Source of the DNA: Marsupella aquatica
Lineage: Eukaryota; Marchantiophyta
Direction: 5' to 3'
DNA length: 64,000 nt
NCBI GenBank assembly: GCA_973895155.1
Contig: OZ316895.1
Location: forward strand, 13,206,001 to 13,270,000
The position numbers were made by a program, and so were the translations under genes. Below the pieces are notes generated by a model that was given only the letters and a program-made list of their open reading frames with translations, was not told where the DNA came from and made no database searches. The first letter of the stretch is position 1. Every line of letters starts with the position of its first letter. Below are positions 1 through 11,140 of this stretch, in pieces.

Positions 1-427
1 TAGAAGTCTAGACACAGGGAAAAGATTGGAACGTTGGAGAAAGGGATGGGCGGGGCCCGAGGGCGGGCTATGGCGTCAGGGCACGAAGCGGGAGGAGGTC
101 GAGGAGTGGGCCCGGCATGTCGCCGATGGCAACGGTGCTGCTCATCATCTTATGGCTGCTGCTACGTTGGGAGCAAGCGCTTCTGCTGCCGTATGTTTTC
201 CCCCCGCCTGCTAGAAGAGCTCGTCGTAGTAGCTAATGATCAATAATCCTCCTCGACTTCTTTTCTGCTGCTGCATTTCTCATTGCCGCTGTGCCTCGCG
301 TTTTGCGGTTGCGTGCTGCCATGGTGGAAGTGGAGTAAATTCCCGTTGTTGACCCTGACCCCACCTCTCGGGGCGCTGCATCCAACCTGTTGAGGTAGGC
401 GACCGCCTTTGCTACTACTCCTACCAT

Positions 428-433
428 TATATA
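428..433 (+). promoter_or_regulatory. candidate TATA box of the TCP gene
   Basis: A TATATA core lies in a C/T-rich stretch and is followed by a pyrimidine-rich leader (about 540-680) typical of plant 5' UTRs. If used, transcription would start near 460 and leave a leader of about 1.2 kb before the chosen TCP start at 1669. Such a long leader may contain an intron. This is a positional inference only. Confidence 0.3.
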
Positions 434-1668
434 CACACAAGCTACTTCTTCACTGCTCCTATGAACAACACAGACGCCACGCCACGCCATGCCACGCCAG
501 CCAAGCTCAGCCCAGACAAGCCAAGCTAAGCCAAGAGCTCAGCTCCTCTCTCCCTGAGCCACCAGAGTGAGCCTCACGACAGGAGAGTTCACTGCTGCCC
601 CTACTACTACTGTTTGCAGAAGGAGCTCTTGCCTCCTCTACTGCTTGTACTACTTACCATCCACCAACAGCAGTTCCTTCCTCGCCGCTTGGTTCGGACC
701 TTAGTTCGTCCAGCCTACAATCTCAGTGATTTGCGCTTTTATTATTAGACACACAAGCAGCAGCAGCAGCAGCCAGGGGCTGGAGACCGAAAGCACGGCA
801 GGATAGGAGGAGGGGAGAGTATAGAGGAGGAGGTGGTGAATGACTTGGGGGGCAAGATCACCAGGCCCATGGTGGGTGTTGTGGGGGTAAGCAGCCGATG
901 ATGCTTGAGGAGGGAGTGACGGCGAGGGGGAAAGGAGTTGTTCGAGAAGGAGGAGAGAAGAGGAGGAGCAGTAGCAAGCTGGAGGAGCACCATGTGCGTA
1001 GCATGATCGCGCAGAGTAAGCAGCAGTGGCAATCAGAGTGGGGTGGTGGATGAGGTGCAGAGCCTGGTGCATGTGGATGGAGTACCGTAAGCTGTAGAAG
1101 TTGGCTTCGGGCAGTAAGAAGAAGGGATAGAGCAGCAACTCATCGTAGGGCGTGATGATGGAGCGCTGGGGAGGATTAGAGGGGTCACCGGGAGGGGGGT
1201 GAGGGGGAGAGCGGAATGGGAAGAAGGCGGGCGAGGGTGTCGGGCAGCGTGCGATGAAAGACTGGACAGCTGATGGGTGTGTGTACCCCCTCGCTTGGCT
1301 GCCTGCGCATGCCCGCGCCCTCTCTGCCTTCTTCTCTTCTTCGTCTCTTGCACTCAAAGCCAGCACGGATTTTGGCAAGTAACCCTCGTCGATTGACAAT
1401 CGCTCCTATTTTTGTTCTCCTGTCGTCGTGTGAACGTCGTCTTGTCTCCAAATCGTACTACACCACCACCAATAATCATCTACATCGATCATATTTGGAG
1501 GCCCTTTTACTCGTAGGTTTGATTAGATTTTGTTCGCTATTGACGACGCTTCTCCTATTGCGTTCAAGGGTATGTCGATCCTTCTTAGACTTAGAAGACC
1601 ACCGAGCGGGAACTACAAGCAGCTCAGGAAGCACGCGGCTCACGTCTGTAGATAGGTTTAGTAGGTAC
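434..1668 (+). other. probable long 5' leader / upstream region of the TCP gene
   Basis: The stretch is GC-rich, with CAG and GGAGGA runs (about 759-990) and strongly pyrimidine-rich parts. It has short open frames on both strands but no recognisable domain. The TCP reading frame stays open upstream to an ATG at 1273. However, the 132 residues this would add look like translated leader (Leu/Ser/Arg-rich, no domain). I treat it as 5' UTR, possibly intron-containing. Confidence 0.45.
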
Positions 1669-3441
1669 ATGGAGTCTGGAGGGCATGGCCATTCAAAATC
1701 CGACTCACAGCGGGACTCGGGGGTTGGTGGTGCTGGGGGAAGCTCCGACACAAGTCCTCATGGATTGCCACCGCAATTGGTTTATCAGCAGCAGCAATCG
1801 GAGGGGCGGGGTTTAGTGAGCTATCAACAACAGCAGCAGCAACAACAACAACAACAACAACAGGGTTCTCATCTCAATGCAGGAGCAATTGCCCAAGCCA
1901 TGGCAGCCATGGGGGGTGCAGGATTAGGGGGCCACGGTGGTCCTTCTCAGGGCGATCCGTCGCTTGGTATGGGGGGGATGGGACAGGAATACGGTGAACA
2001 GCAGCAGATTAGCGGCTTGTCACTTCAGCGAGGTGGGAGCGGTGGCGGAGGCAGTGGAAGTCAACAGCAGGAGTCTCAGCAGCAGCAGCAGGGACAGATG
2101 GTCGCCAGTGGCAGCCAGGAAATACAGCAACAACCGCAGCAACCTCCCAAGAAAGCTCCACCGAAACGATCGTCGACGAAAGATAGGCACACGAAGGTGG
2201 ACGGCAGGGGTAGAAGGATTCGAATGCCTGCCTCGTGCGCAGCCCGGATATTTCAGCTTACTAGAGAATTGGGCAACAAATCGGATGGAGAGACCATCGA
2301 GTGGCTCCTTCAGCAAGCAGAGCCCGCCATCATTGCGGCTACCGGAACGGGGACAGTGCCGGCTCTTGCGTCATCGCTCGGAGGTCCGCTGCGAAGCGCA
2401 TCAGGCATGGCGTCTGCGGCAGCCGGACGGCCGGGGCAGCTCCACGGGTCGTTGGGGCTAGCCGGGTTAGGGCCATCACAGGCAGACATCGAGAACGCTC
2501 GAATGGAACAGGCACGTGCTGCCAATCAGAGGGAGTGGGAAGCAGGAGCGGAAGAGCGAGCGATGCAAGCGAATCGGGTTATGGAGGAGAACCGTCGCTT
2601 GATGGGCAGCCATGGAGTGCACGGCGAAATGTCGCACGACGTTATGTCGGGGTTTCAGCAGCACGAAGGGTTAGTTGGGGAGGAAGGAATGGGCGGAGGC
2701 GACTCGGCGGACAGCAAAGGGATGCGGAAGCGGCCTAGACCTGGAGCCAGCAGCAGTGGCGGATCTCTGTCGAGGTTCAAAGAGGATCCGGATCCGGTTA
2801 GACCTGTTAGAGCCACAGCAGCGAGGCAGGGAATGCCTCAAGGAGCGGGGAGCTCGAATTTAATGTCGACAATGTGGGCCGTGGGGCCTGCTGTAGCTAG
2901 CGTTCCAAGTAGTGGGGCTATGCCGGGGACGATATGGATGCTTCCCGTCACTGGGTCTTCGACTCCGGGAGTTATGGCGGGACCAGGCAACGAGCAGATA
3001 TGGACATTTCCTTCGGCAGGTCAGGCAGGCACAATGTACAGGATGGCCACCCCGGCGGGTACGTCAATACAACTGGGCCCTTCAGGTAGTGGCTCGAATC
3101 AGCCGTCCTCCAGCAATCCCATGATGCCTGTGCTTCCCAGCGGAGTGACGCTCATGCCGCGCATAAATTTATCTGGAGGAATGGGGCTTGAACTCCAAGG
3201 AGGGCTCGGCAGCCACATGCCGTTGGGATCCATGCTTCTTCAACAGGGCTCTCAAAACTTGCCTGGCACTGGACTGGGACTGAGTGGCGAGGGCCACCTT
3301 GGCATGCTAGCAGCCCTGAATGCTTACAGCCGGAACGTGAATCCCGAGCAGCAGCAGCAGCAGCAGCAGCACCATCCGATGGTGGGGGGCCCAAGTCATC
3401 AGCAGGGAGATAGTGGGGATGATCCGACCAGCTCTCAGTAG
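1669..3441 (+). CDS. class I (PCF-type) TCP transcription factor
   Basis: A nuclear, plant-specific DNA-binding protein. Class I TCPs bind GTGGG-type sites and control cell proliferation and growth. The predicted protein is 590 aa. Residues 171-230 form the TCP domain: a basic stretch ([17 protein letters not shown]), helix 1 with [13 protein letters not shown], and helix 2 with [19 protein letters not shown]. The short basic region and the [16 protein letters not shown] signature identify class I rather than CYC/TB1 or CIN. Poly-Gln runs lie at residues 53-65 (13 Q) and 561-567, and the flanks are Gly/Ser/Gln/Met-rich and probably disordered. A KRPRP cluster after the domain could be a nuclear signal. 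I chose the ATG at 1669 because homology-like low-complexity sequence starts there; the frame is open to an ATG at 1273, which would give 722 aa. No intron interrupts the coding region. The protein is longer than most class I members because of the glutamine-rich segments. Confidence 0.93.
   Translation: MESGGHGHSKSDSQRDSGVGGAGGSSDTSPHGLPPQLVYQQQQSEGRGLVSYQQQQQQQQQQQQQGSHLNAGAIAQAMAAMGGAGLGGHGGPSQGDPSLGMGGMGQEYGEQQQISGLSLQRGGSGGGGSGSQQQESQQQQQGQMVASGSQEIQQQPQQPPKKAPPKRSSTKDRHTKVDGRGRRIRMPASCAARIFQLTRELGNKSDGETIEWLLQQAEPAIIAATGTGTVPALASSLGGPLRSASGMASAAAGRPGQLHGSLGLAGLGPSQADIENARMEQARAANQREWEAGAEERAMQANRVMEENRRLMGSHGVHGEMSHDVMSGFQQHEGLVGEEGMGGGDSADSKGMRKRPRPGASSSGGSLSRFKEDPDPVRPVRATAARQGMPQGAGSSNLMSTMWAVGPAVASVPSSGAMPGTIWMLPVTGSSTPGVMAGPGNEQIWTFPSAGQAGTMYRMATPAGTSIQLGPSGSGSNQPSSSNPMMPVLPSGVTLMPRINLSGGMGLELQGGLGSHMPLGSMLLQQGSQNLPGTGLGLSGEGHLGMLAALNAYSRNVNPEQQQQQQQHHPMVGGPSHQQGDSGDDPTSSQ
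1825..1863 (+). repeat. CAA/CAG microsatellite encoding 13 glutamines
   Basis: Thirteen uninterrupted Gln codons (mixed CAA and CAG) lie in the N-terminal half of the TCP protein. A second run of seven CAG codons lies at 3349-3369, and shorter CAG clusters at about 2064-2140. Trinucleotide runs like these often vary in length between individuals. Confidence 0.9.
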
Positions 3442-3870
3442 GACTACCGGCCGAGTGCCTCGAGTCTTCTTGTCCGGAAAAAAACGGAGGGTGCGTAGAG
3501 AGAGAAAGACAGATCTCGGTTGGTTGTGTTGATGATGGGTCGAACGGAGACTATAGGAGATATGAAGAGAGCAGCTACTATTTATGCAACCCTCTCTACT
3601 GCTGCCAGCGCGTGGATGGCCGTCATTCCTGCAGCCAGGAATCTGGGCGCGCTTGCGCACTTCTCGACTACTCTCTTCGGCAACAGCGTGATCATGAAAA
3701 AACCTTTCAGGCCGTGTAATATTATTTGATGTTCCACGAAGAGTGATAATACCTGCCTACCATAATTTCCGATAAGCTTGAGTTGCGAGGATATGGCAAT
3801 GGAAGGCGGCTGGCTATTGGAGCACATTCTCTCATTATATTCGGGAAATTGTATTAAACCATACTTTGGC
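3442..3870 (+). other. probable 3' UTR of the TCP gene
   Basis: Non-coding sequence after the TAG stop at 3439-3441. It becomes AT-richer toward 3720-3870, where transcription probably ends. No classic AATAAA is obvious, which is usual for plants. Confidence 0.4.
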
Positions 3871-6800
3871 AACGTTTTTAGCTCTTACATCACAATCTTG
3901 ACACGATTTACGCACATCGACAACAGACTGCATCCAGCCTGAAATGCGCACACTCCGATGAACGGACGTTCAAGTGCTGGGGCAACCTCTTCTGGTCTTC
4001 ATGCGGGGAGTACGGGCTTGGACGAGCCACCCAATTTATGGGAGTTGCAGAGATCAGAGAGAGAGAGGAGAGAGACACAGAGAAACTGAGAGACTGAGTG
4101 AGAGAGCAATATAGAGGTAGAGAGGACGAGATGGGCACGGCGGGGAATTGTCTCCCACACATTCATACACGACCATTCTTTGAATAGCCTTCAAAACGTG
4201 GAATAAGCGGCTGCATTGTCCTCGTCTTCTGAGAGAGTTTACTCCTTCCCAATGTGATACGTCAGGTGCGCACGGCCCCTCTATGGGCCCGCCCAACGCC
4301 TTGTTTTTTAACACTTTGATTCTTGTATTGTAGATGCTTCAATTCTTGTGCTAGCTTTTTCGCCTCCCTTTCCTTTCGTCCTCTTTTCTTCCTGGACTCC
4401 TAATTATTAAAATTCATTGGCCCAAAGGGTCGACAGGTTACTCAAGTATAGAAATGGGGTAACGTAGATGTCATTCATTTATTGGCTCAGGTGAGGCCAT
4501 CCCTTGCAGTCATTGTCTTAATAACATTTGACCTTCTGGCTTTTCACCCTCCTCTCGATCGAAATGCTTCACCTTTTGAACTGGGTCCAGCATACTTATT
4601 TGCTGCCCACTTATTTGAGTGTGTGCTCCTTTTCTCTCTGGCGTTCACGGTAGGTTGATGAATGACCGACTTTCTGTGTTGTGATTGAATCGTCATCAAT
4701 CCCATCTTGCCCTTGTTTCCCTATCATTCTGTGCTATTGTGGCGGTACTTGCAATACCGGGTAATGAGTCAAGCTCAGACCCAGACTACCATCTATCGTG
4801 GAAATGTGGACGAAATGATCAGGATACAGCCGTTTTTTGAAGGAACCCTTTTGCAAGAACCCGACATCCGGATCATCTTTTGGTTTGGGCACTTTGGATA
4901 CCTTTTCTCGAAATCTGCATTTGTGATAATCTCATTTGCTTTGTGAGGCAACCGAGCACTACAGATCTAGCAATTGGGCCCCGATGAGAAGCCCTTGTCG
5001 ATTCCAGTGGATGGCCCAAAACCTTCTCGGTTCAGAACGTGTCAGCATTTCGAAGCTAACAGGTCCAATGGCACATTGTGGTCGTTCCAGCACAATGCCG
5101 TCATTCCTCAAGGAAGTCCTAAGTATATGAGCGTACTTCGTTTTGTATTCCAGCTGCGAGGGCGGCGCGTCTCCAGCGTCAACGTTGTCAGATACTTCCA
5201 CCGTGACTCGAACGTCCAATGCCAGCTTCCTTGTCCAAGTCAACGCGTCACTGACTCCAATGACGACTTGCTTTCGCATGCGCTCAAATTCCGAATGTCT
5301 ACTTTGGGTAATTTTAGGTACTCTCTACAGCAAACGTCACAGCATGGTGGAAAGAACCGTGGAGAGAGTCCTTCACTCAGACAGTTGTCGCATTCTTATT
5401 CATCTCGAATTGACCCCTCAGGAATCCCCTCCCTCATCAATCCATCCAAGAAATCTAATCTGAAGCGGAACTCGTCCGGTACTGAAAGCGGGCCTCGGAA
5501 GATTTGAGGATTTGAGGCATGATTTAAGGACCGTTCTTTCGAGAGAAGGGGACCTTTGTTCGCGAGAACGATGTGCTTCTTCCTTGAATGCCGGAAGTGA
5601 GCGATTTCGAGACGGAACTCGCCAACACTACCTCCGTCCTACGTGTGTACTGAGCGATTGAAAACGTGCTTCTCCTATCTGCACGTGGAATTACAGTTGG
5701 TCTGGCATGCTTTGGGAGATTTCATCCTGTCGTTACTGGAGTGCGCGCCGACATCACTGCATCAGTGAATTACCTCATCATGTACCCCCAAAGGCTCTCA
5801 CCCCACCGGACATGAGCCCGCTAGCCTAGTTTTGACGGGTGGGTTCCTCAACGGTTCGGCATGCGTAGAACTCTATCCTTTGTTTGTGGACATGGCTATG
5901 AAGAACACATGCACTCTAGTCGTAGACCTCAATCGTACTGCGTAAATATTCTTAGACTATGAGCCTGATCATGAATGCTTTTGTCCTGTCGTATAATCCT
6001 GAAGGTCATCAATCAATCCCATTCTAAAATTCAGCTTAAATTCATGTGAATGAATTGTGGACCCAACTCATCTGAATTTCCTAATCCTCTCTTGAAACGA
6101 CGCTCAGACGCTGGGTGGGTCTAAACAGTGTCCATGCCTAGGATTAGTTCCTCGATTGTCAGTCAGTCTTGTGAAAAAAGATATCTACTGTAGGTGGCTT
6201 ATCCGAGTTCTAGCTCCAATATTTTGGTGAAGAGCGGTCTGGGTCCGGGCCTCGTCTGATTTGTACACATTTCTAGACGAAGATGCGGACCTATCAGGAC
6301 AACAGCACGGATCAAAGAGGAGTAGCGTCTTTGATTCTCCGCGGTGAGAGAAATCGTCGGCCTTACCCACAGGCTTTGGGATCTGATCTGAAGTCACTTT
6401 GGGAATCAACTGTCGAGTCCTCATCCGGAGATGCTGGCATGGGGGACTTCAGAACCACGGTCCTGCGACTATGGTCTCTCTTATTAACAGATGCTCCCGG
6501 GAGACGAGCATAAAGTCGGCTCGACCCACGCCTCATCATCTGCGCCAGGGCCTGGCATGCATGCATGAATGAGAAGATGGGACAGCTGCCCACCTGGATC
6601 CCAACACCTCTCCTTAAACTCTTGTGTTCAGACTGTTCACTCCCATAGATGCTCGAGCTCGATGTTCGACCTTTTTGCCCAGACAGCGGAGCGGCCAGCG
6701 AGCAGAGCACCAGGCCTGATCTCAAGATACCTATCCATCCATCCGTAGAAAGCCTATCAGCAGCAGCCGGATGGACAGTGGCAGTAGCGGTAAGAGGACT

Positions 6801-7169
6801 ACTTACTACTCTTCCGTTTCCCTCTTTTTCGGAGATCGGAAGGACGAGTATTATTATTACTCCTCACTTTCGTTCAAAAGCGAAAGAAGAAACGAAGAGC
6901 CAGGAAACGAGAGGAGAGAGGGTTCAGAGCGAGCGAGGGAAAACCGGCCTCGGGAACCGTTGGACCAACAGTAGTACGCCGCAGGCCAGCCATTGCACTG
7001 CTGCTGCACGGGATTCATAGCCTTACTACCACTATACTATCAGAACACCTTTCTTTCGATCTCCTCGTCGCCATGTTCTCGATCCCGTCCGCCATGCTCC
7101 CTCCCTCTGTAATGTGGACATTTTCGAGCTCGCCGATCCATCATTCACTCATCAGGCAGGCAAGCAGGA
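3871..7169. other. intergenic region with low-complexity tracts
   Basis: No convincing gene. A degenerate GA-rich microsatellite lies at about 4050-4108. Overlapping open frames occur around 4936-5507 on both strands (longest 177 codons, + strand, 4974-5507). None shows a domain I recognise, and the competing frames argue against coding. Sequence at 6640-7020 is purine-rich and low in complexity. Confidence 0.4.
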
Positions 7170-7330
7170 GTACAGAAGTCAGATCACAGGTCAGATCAGG
7201 TGCAGGTCCAGGTCAGGCCAGGTCTGTTCGAGTCTGGTCGGGTCAGGTCACGTCAGATCAGATCAGAGCAGGTCGCAGCGCAGCGATGGAAGTCAGGCCC
7301 GGCAGGCAAGCAAAGCAGGCATGCAGGAAT
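7170..7330. repeat. degenerate short repeat rich in CAGGT/CAGAT
   Basis: About 160 bp made of many imperfect copies of a 5-6 base word (GTCAG, CAGGT, CAGAT). It has the look of replication slippage. Apparent open frames across it are by-products of the repeat. Confidence 0.6.
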
Positions 7331-7435
7331 GAATTACAGAAGATGCAAACAAGGCCAGGACTCCAGGAGCAAATTTCTAGCATAATTATGCCAGAAGTGG
7401 CACGAGGACGAGTAGCTCTGTGGCAGAGCAATTGA

Positions 7436-10400
7436 TGGCGCATGACATTCTTTTGCTTTTCTTTTTCTTTTTCTTTACTGACAGACGACAGACACAGTAG
7501 GCAGTCATCAGAGGCGCCAGCCAGAACAACGAGGGATGAGTGATTGATGATCGAGTGACTCCTGGCTGGCTGCCACAAAACTAGCTAAACACGAATTGCT
7601 CAATCCAACAACGTTTCTCCCCTTTTTCCTCCTCCAATGTCGGCACGACAGTGTTCGATCATCAACAGCTCGCAACCTTCCCCAACAGTCCTCGATTCAC
7701 CCTTTTAGTAAATTTATATGAGCTCCAGATCTCCTCCAATTCTCTCTCTCCTCTTCGTAGTCTGGGCCTTTTTGCAGGCTCGGGCGGACCACATACTGGA
7801 TCTTTCCCTCTTCCAAGCTCTGACGGTCATCGTAATTCTCTGAAGAGATGCCACTTTGAGCTGAAGCGCGACCTCAAGGTTGCGTCCCATTTGCTTTTCC
7901 CACAAACTTAGCTCAACGGCCCAGCTAAAGATTTCCTTGGTTGCTTTTTTTCCCAACTAAAGCTTCGCTCCAATGCTTGACAGGCGATTGAATTTTGTCC
8001 AATTATTTTACTTTTTCACTCGTGCCTTTTATCTTCGAAAATAGTCAAATTCTAGAGACAGGAAAAGACTTGGTGACAAGCTGGAACATGTATGGGAATG
8101 TTGACTCAACAAAGGATGGATGAATAATTCTGGGCGAACCATTTGGATGGAAAGTAAAGTACTTTAGTTGCTTCAATGTCCATTAAAATCCAAAATAGAA
8201 GATAAAACAATGGCGGATCAAGAGTAATCATTTACAGTAGTGTGTGCTCAGTTGAGTTGAGTGGAAGAGCCTCCTTGATTGCTTTTCCCAGGCTTCAATG
8301 ATTTCCCTCGGGTTCTCTTTTTGTTTCCCAAAAGTAAGTCCATAGACGTTTTGAGTATGAATAATGCAAGCTTTATCTTGTTTGCATTATGCAAATGTAA
8401 TTGTAATATCTTTATATTAAATATATGAATGATATTATTTATTGTTTTCATTCCATGTTCACTTGACATCAGAATAAATTAATTATTTACCAAAATTTTG
8501 GCATTACAAAAATATTCACACACACCCAATCTTGGAAAATGATAGACTAGGTCAATTTAAGCTTTTGTCTTTTATACCAGTTGGGTGAACATGGAGTGAA
8601 AGCAATACATGACATCATTCATGCATTTAGTATAATGATATTACCATGCTGGCTTGGGACTTCAAAAGTCCCGTTTATGGGTGTAGTCCAAACTTGAGTC
8701 CTAACAAAGCTGAAGGAGACATGCAAAGCTAATATATCTTGGAGGATTTGGATAGTCTTTGAGCTAGATTGCAGACGCTAGGTATTATGAAAGCCCAATT
8801 CCATTTGAGAAACAACTTGCATATACAACCATACCCATGAAACTCATAGTGAACCTCTGTCATGATTCATATCACATATCAATAAGTATTGAATTATAAA
8901 CCAATGTTAGTGTAGAAAACACTGGTTGCAGACATGTAGCATAATTCAAGCCTTTAAAGTTCAAACCAATGCTATCATCAAGAAATAAATTAGTATTTTT
9001 GACCAGAGAAGGTTTTGGGAGGGTTGGAAGACTTCCCCAAAGGTTATCTTAGAGAGATTTGTACATAATTGGGAGACACTGATCAGGAAACTCCAGACCA
9101 TGAACATGTGGCCATCAAGACTATCAAGTGAAATGTACAAAGAAGCAAGTGTAAGCAAAGTTTCATGGGTGTCACACCAGTGGGGACCAGGTACGCACAA
9201 CCAAGGGTGGTCTATTGTTGGAAGCCTTACAAGTCCAAAGTTTAACATGTAAATTTTATGTAGTCTTACCTTTTGTAGTCCGAACGCATATATAGTGACT
9301 TAGTTTACTTACGTTTTCAGGTGGTTTTACTGAGTAAGACCTGAGTTTCAAGTGAACATTTAACCAAGAATGTGTGCTTAAAGGATCACTAAGTGTATAT
9401 TCCATCTCTAACTTTTAATCAAGTGAAAACACAATGAGGTACAACAAAAATAGCAAAAACTCTTTCATGCTAGTACTTTTGCGTTGGACTTTTGCCTGAG
9501 TAGCGTGAAAGAATGTATATTTTAGTTCTTTATTTGGATTTGTGGGAAAATCAAAATTGGTCACAAGCCGGGCCAGAAGCTTAATTGATCAGAGATCACA
9601 GTTATGAAGTCCTCTAAAACATTTACCTGATCTTGAGTAAACACATGACATATGGGAAGGCACAAACACACACAGCCATATACAGACACACACACAAAAT
9701 CTCACACATTTGTTTGGCAAGGAGGGGCTTTGAAATTTAGAGCCACTACTCTCTCAAAGTTTGGTCCTTTGTTGGAGTAAGATGGTTCATCGTGGGTGTT
9801 GGACTCCCTCGCAGCAATCTTCAGCCATTGCTCTTGAAAGCATCAACTCAATGTTTCTGAAAGGCTGCAAGAATCTCTACAAGTCTGAGATGAAAGCCCT
9901 GGGTCTCGCACCGTCCGAGCTCCATGAACCTAGTCACACTGACAGCTTCCTCAGCATGCAACAAAGAGTGCACAGTACTACACCCAGAACAGGAATAGGA
10001 CGAGAGATGCAGTGCATAGGATGGACAGCACCTACCGTAGTTTTTGGCATCAGGTCAGTTCTAATCTGGCCTGTAAATTCACCACTTGGATCTTGCTACT
10101 CCCCTTGCTAGCTAGTTAGCATTCATTTGGGGGAACAAAGGTTTCATGTAATTAACGGGGTCCCTGGGCCTCCCTCTTCAATTGTGACCTTGGCTTGGGT
10201 TTGCTTGGACTGCTCAAATTCTTCCTCCTACCTATTTTTTCCGCTGGGCCATTGCTCTTCTCTACACACAGTCGCTCTTTCCTAAATATGATTAGCTTAG
10301 GCTACCGTAGATCTTAATTTGATTGCCAATGTTAAATGGGTATAGGATACTTGTGCAAAAATGAAAATGGTGTTATTTTATTTTGTAGGTTACAAGTAAA

Positions 10401-10680
10401 AGGCATAGGCATGACTTCGAAAAAGACACGATCTTCCTGAACAGACCAGAACACTTATTGCTGTAAGAACCTGGTACGCAGTCTCTTTTGTACGTATTGT
10501 GCACGTATATGACTGTACCGTATTAAATCACAATTTGTGCACGTATATATATTTATTTCTGTATGTATACAGTATTACCGTATGTGGATAGCATGCCAGT
10601 CCGTCCATGGCTTCATGCCCCACCCCTTGAATCGCGTCCTGTCTGTCTGTTTACACCAATCTACAGTACAGCCAGTCACC
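7436..10680. other. AT-rich intergenic sequence, no gene seen
   Basis: All frames are short and have no recognisable domains. A CA-rich tract lies at about 9660-9712. Nothing else distinct was seen. Confidence 0.4.
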
Positions 10681-11140
10681 GGTCAGATTCCATAGTAGCA
10701 GCTCTCCGTAAAATTGTGCACCCCGTACCAGCGTTTTGCTCTAGCGCGAAATTCCACCTCGTTGAAAACTGTCCACCAATTTTGGCGAAACTCGCAAAGG
10801 CACTGTATCCTTTGGCAAAACTCGGAAAGGCACTGTAGTCTTTGGCAAAACTCGCAAAGCTACTGTAGGTTCCTCTGTAAGGAAACCCATGGCTTCAAAA
10901 TGAAAAATGTGACTTGATGGATCTGGTGAATGACCAGTAGGTCAGATTCTCTATTAGCGGCTTTGGATTAAATTGTGCTGGATTTTGTTTCAGCACAAAA
11001 TTCCACCTCGTTGAAAAATGTCCACCATTTTTGGCCAAACTCTCGAAGGTAGTTTTTGGCAAAATTCGTAAAGGTAGGTTCCTGTATAAGGTAACCCATG
11101 AATCCAAAATGAAAAATGTCGATGGATGCCATGAATGTCT
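10681..11140. repeat. two imperfect direct repeats (~260 bp period) with inner 28-bp repeats
   Basis: Unit A starts at 10681 and unit B at 10941; both open with GGTCAGATTC and share AAATTCCACCTCGTTGAAAA. Both end with CCCATG followed by AAAATGAAAAATGT. Inside unit A, a word containing TTTGGCAAAACTCGCAAAG is repeated three times (about 10788-10868), each copy followed by GCACTGTA or a close variant. The family is unknown to me and may be a non-autonomous element. Confidence 0.7.

Noticed and set aside
701-1399. 232-codon minus-strand frame
   Set aside because: Lies antisense in the GC-rich TCP leader, is low in complexity (Ser/Pro/Leu) and has no domain.
1937-2461. 174-codon frame inside the TCP gene
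   Set aside because: Alternate frame over the TCP domain; the other frame gives a clear TCP domain.
4974-5507. 177-codon plus-strand frame
   Set aside because: Competing frames on both strands, no domain and no splice-compatible neighbours.
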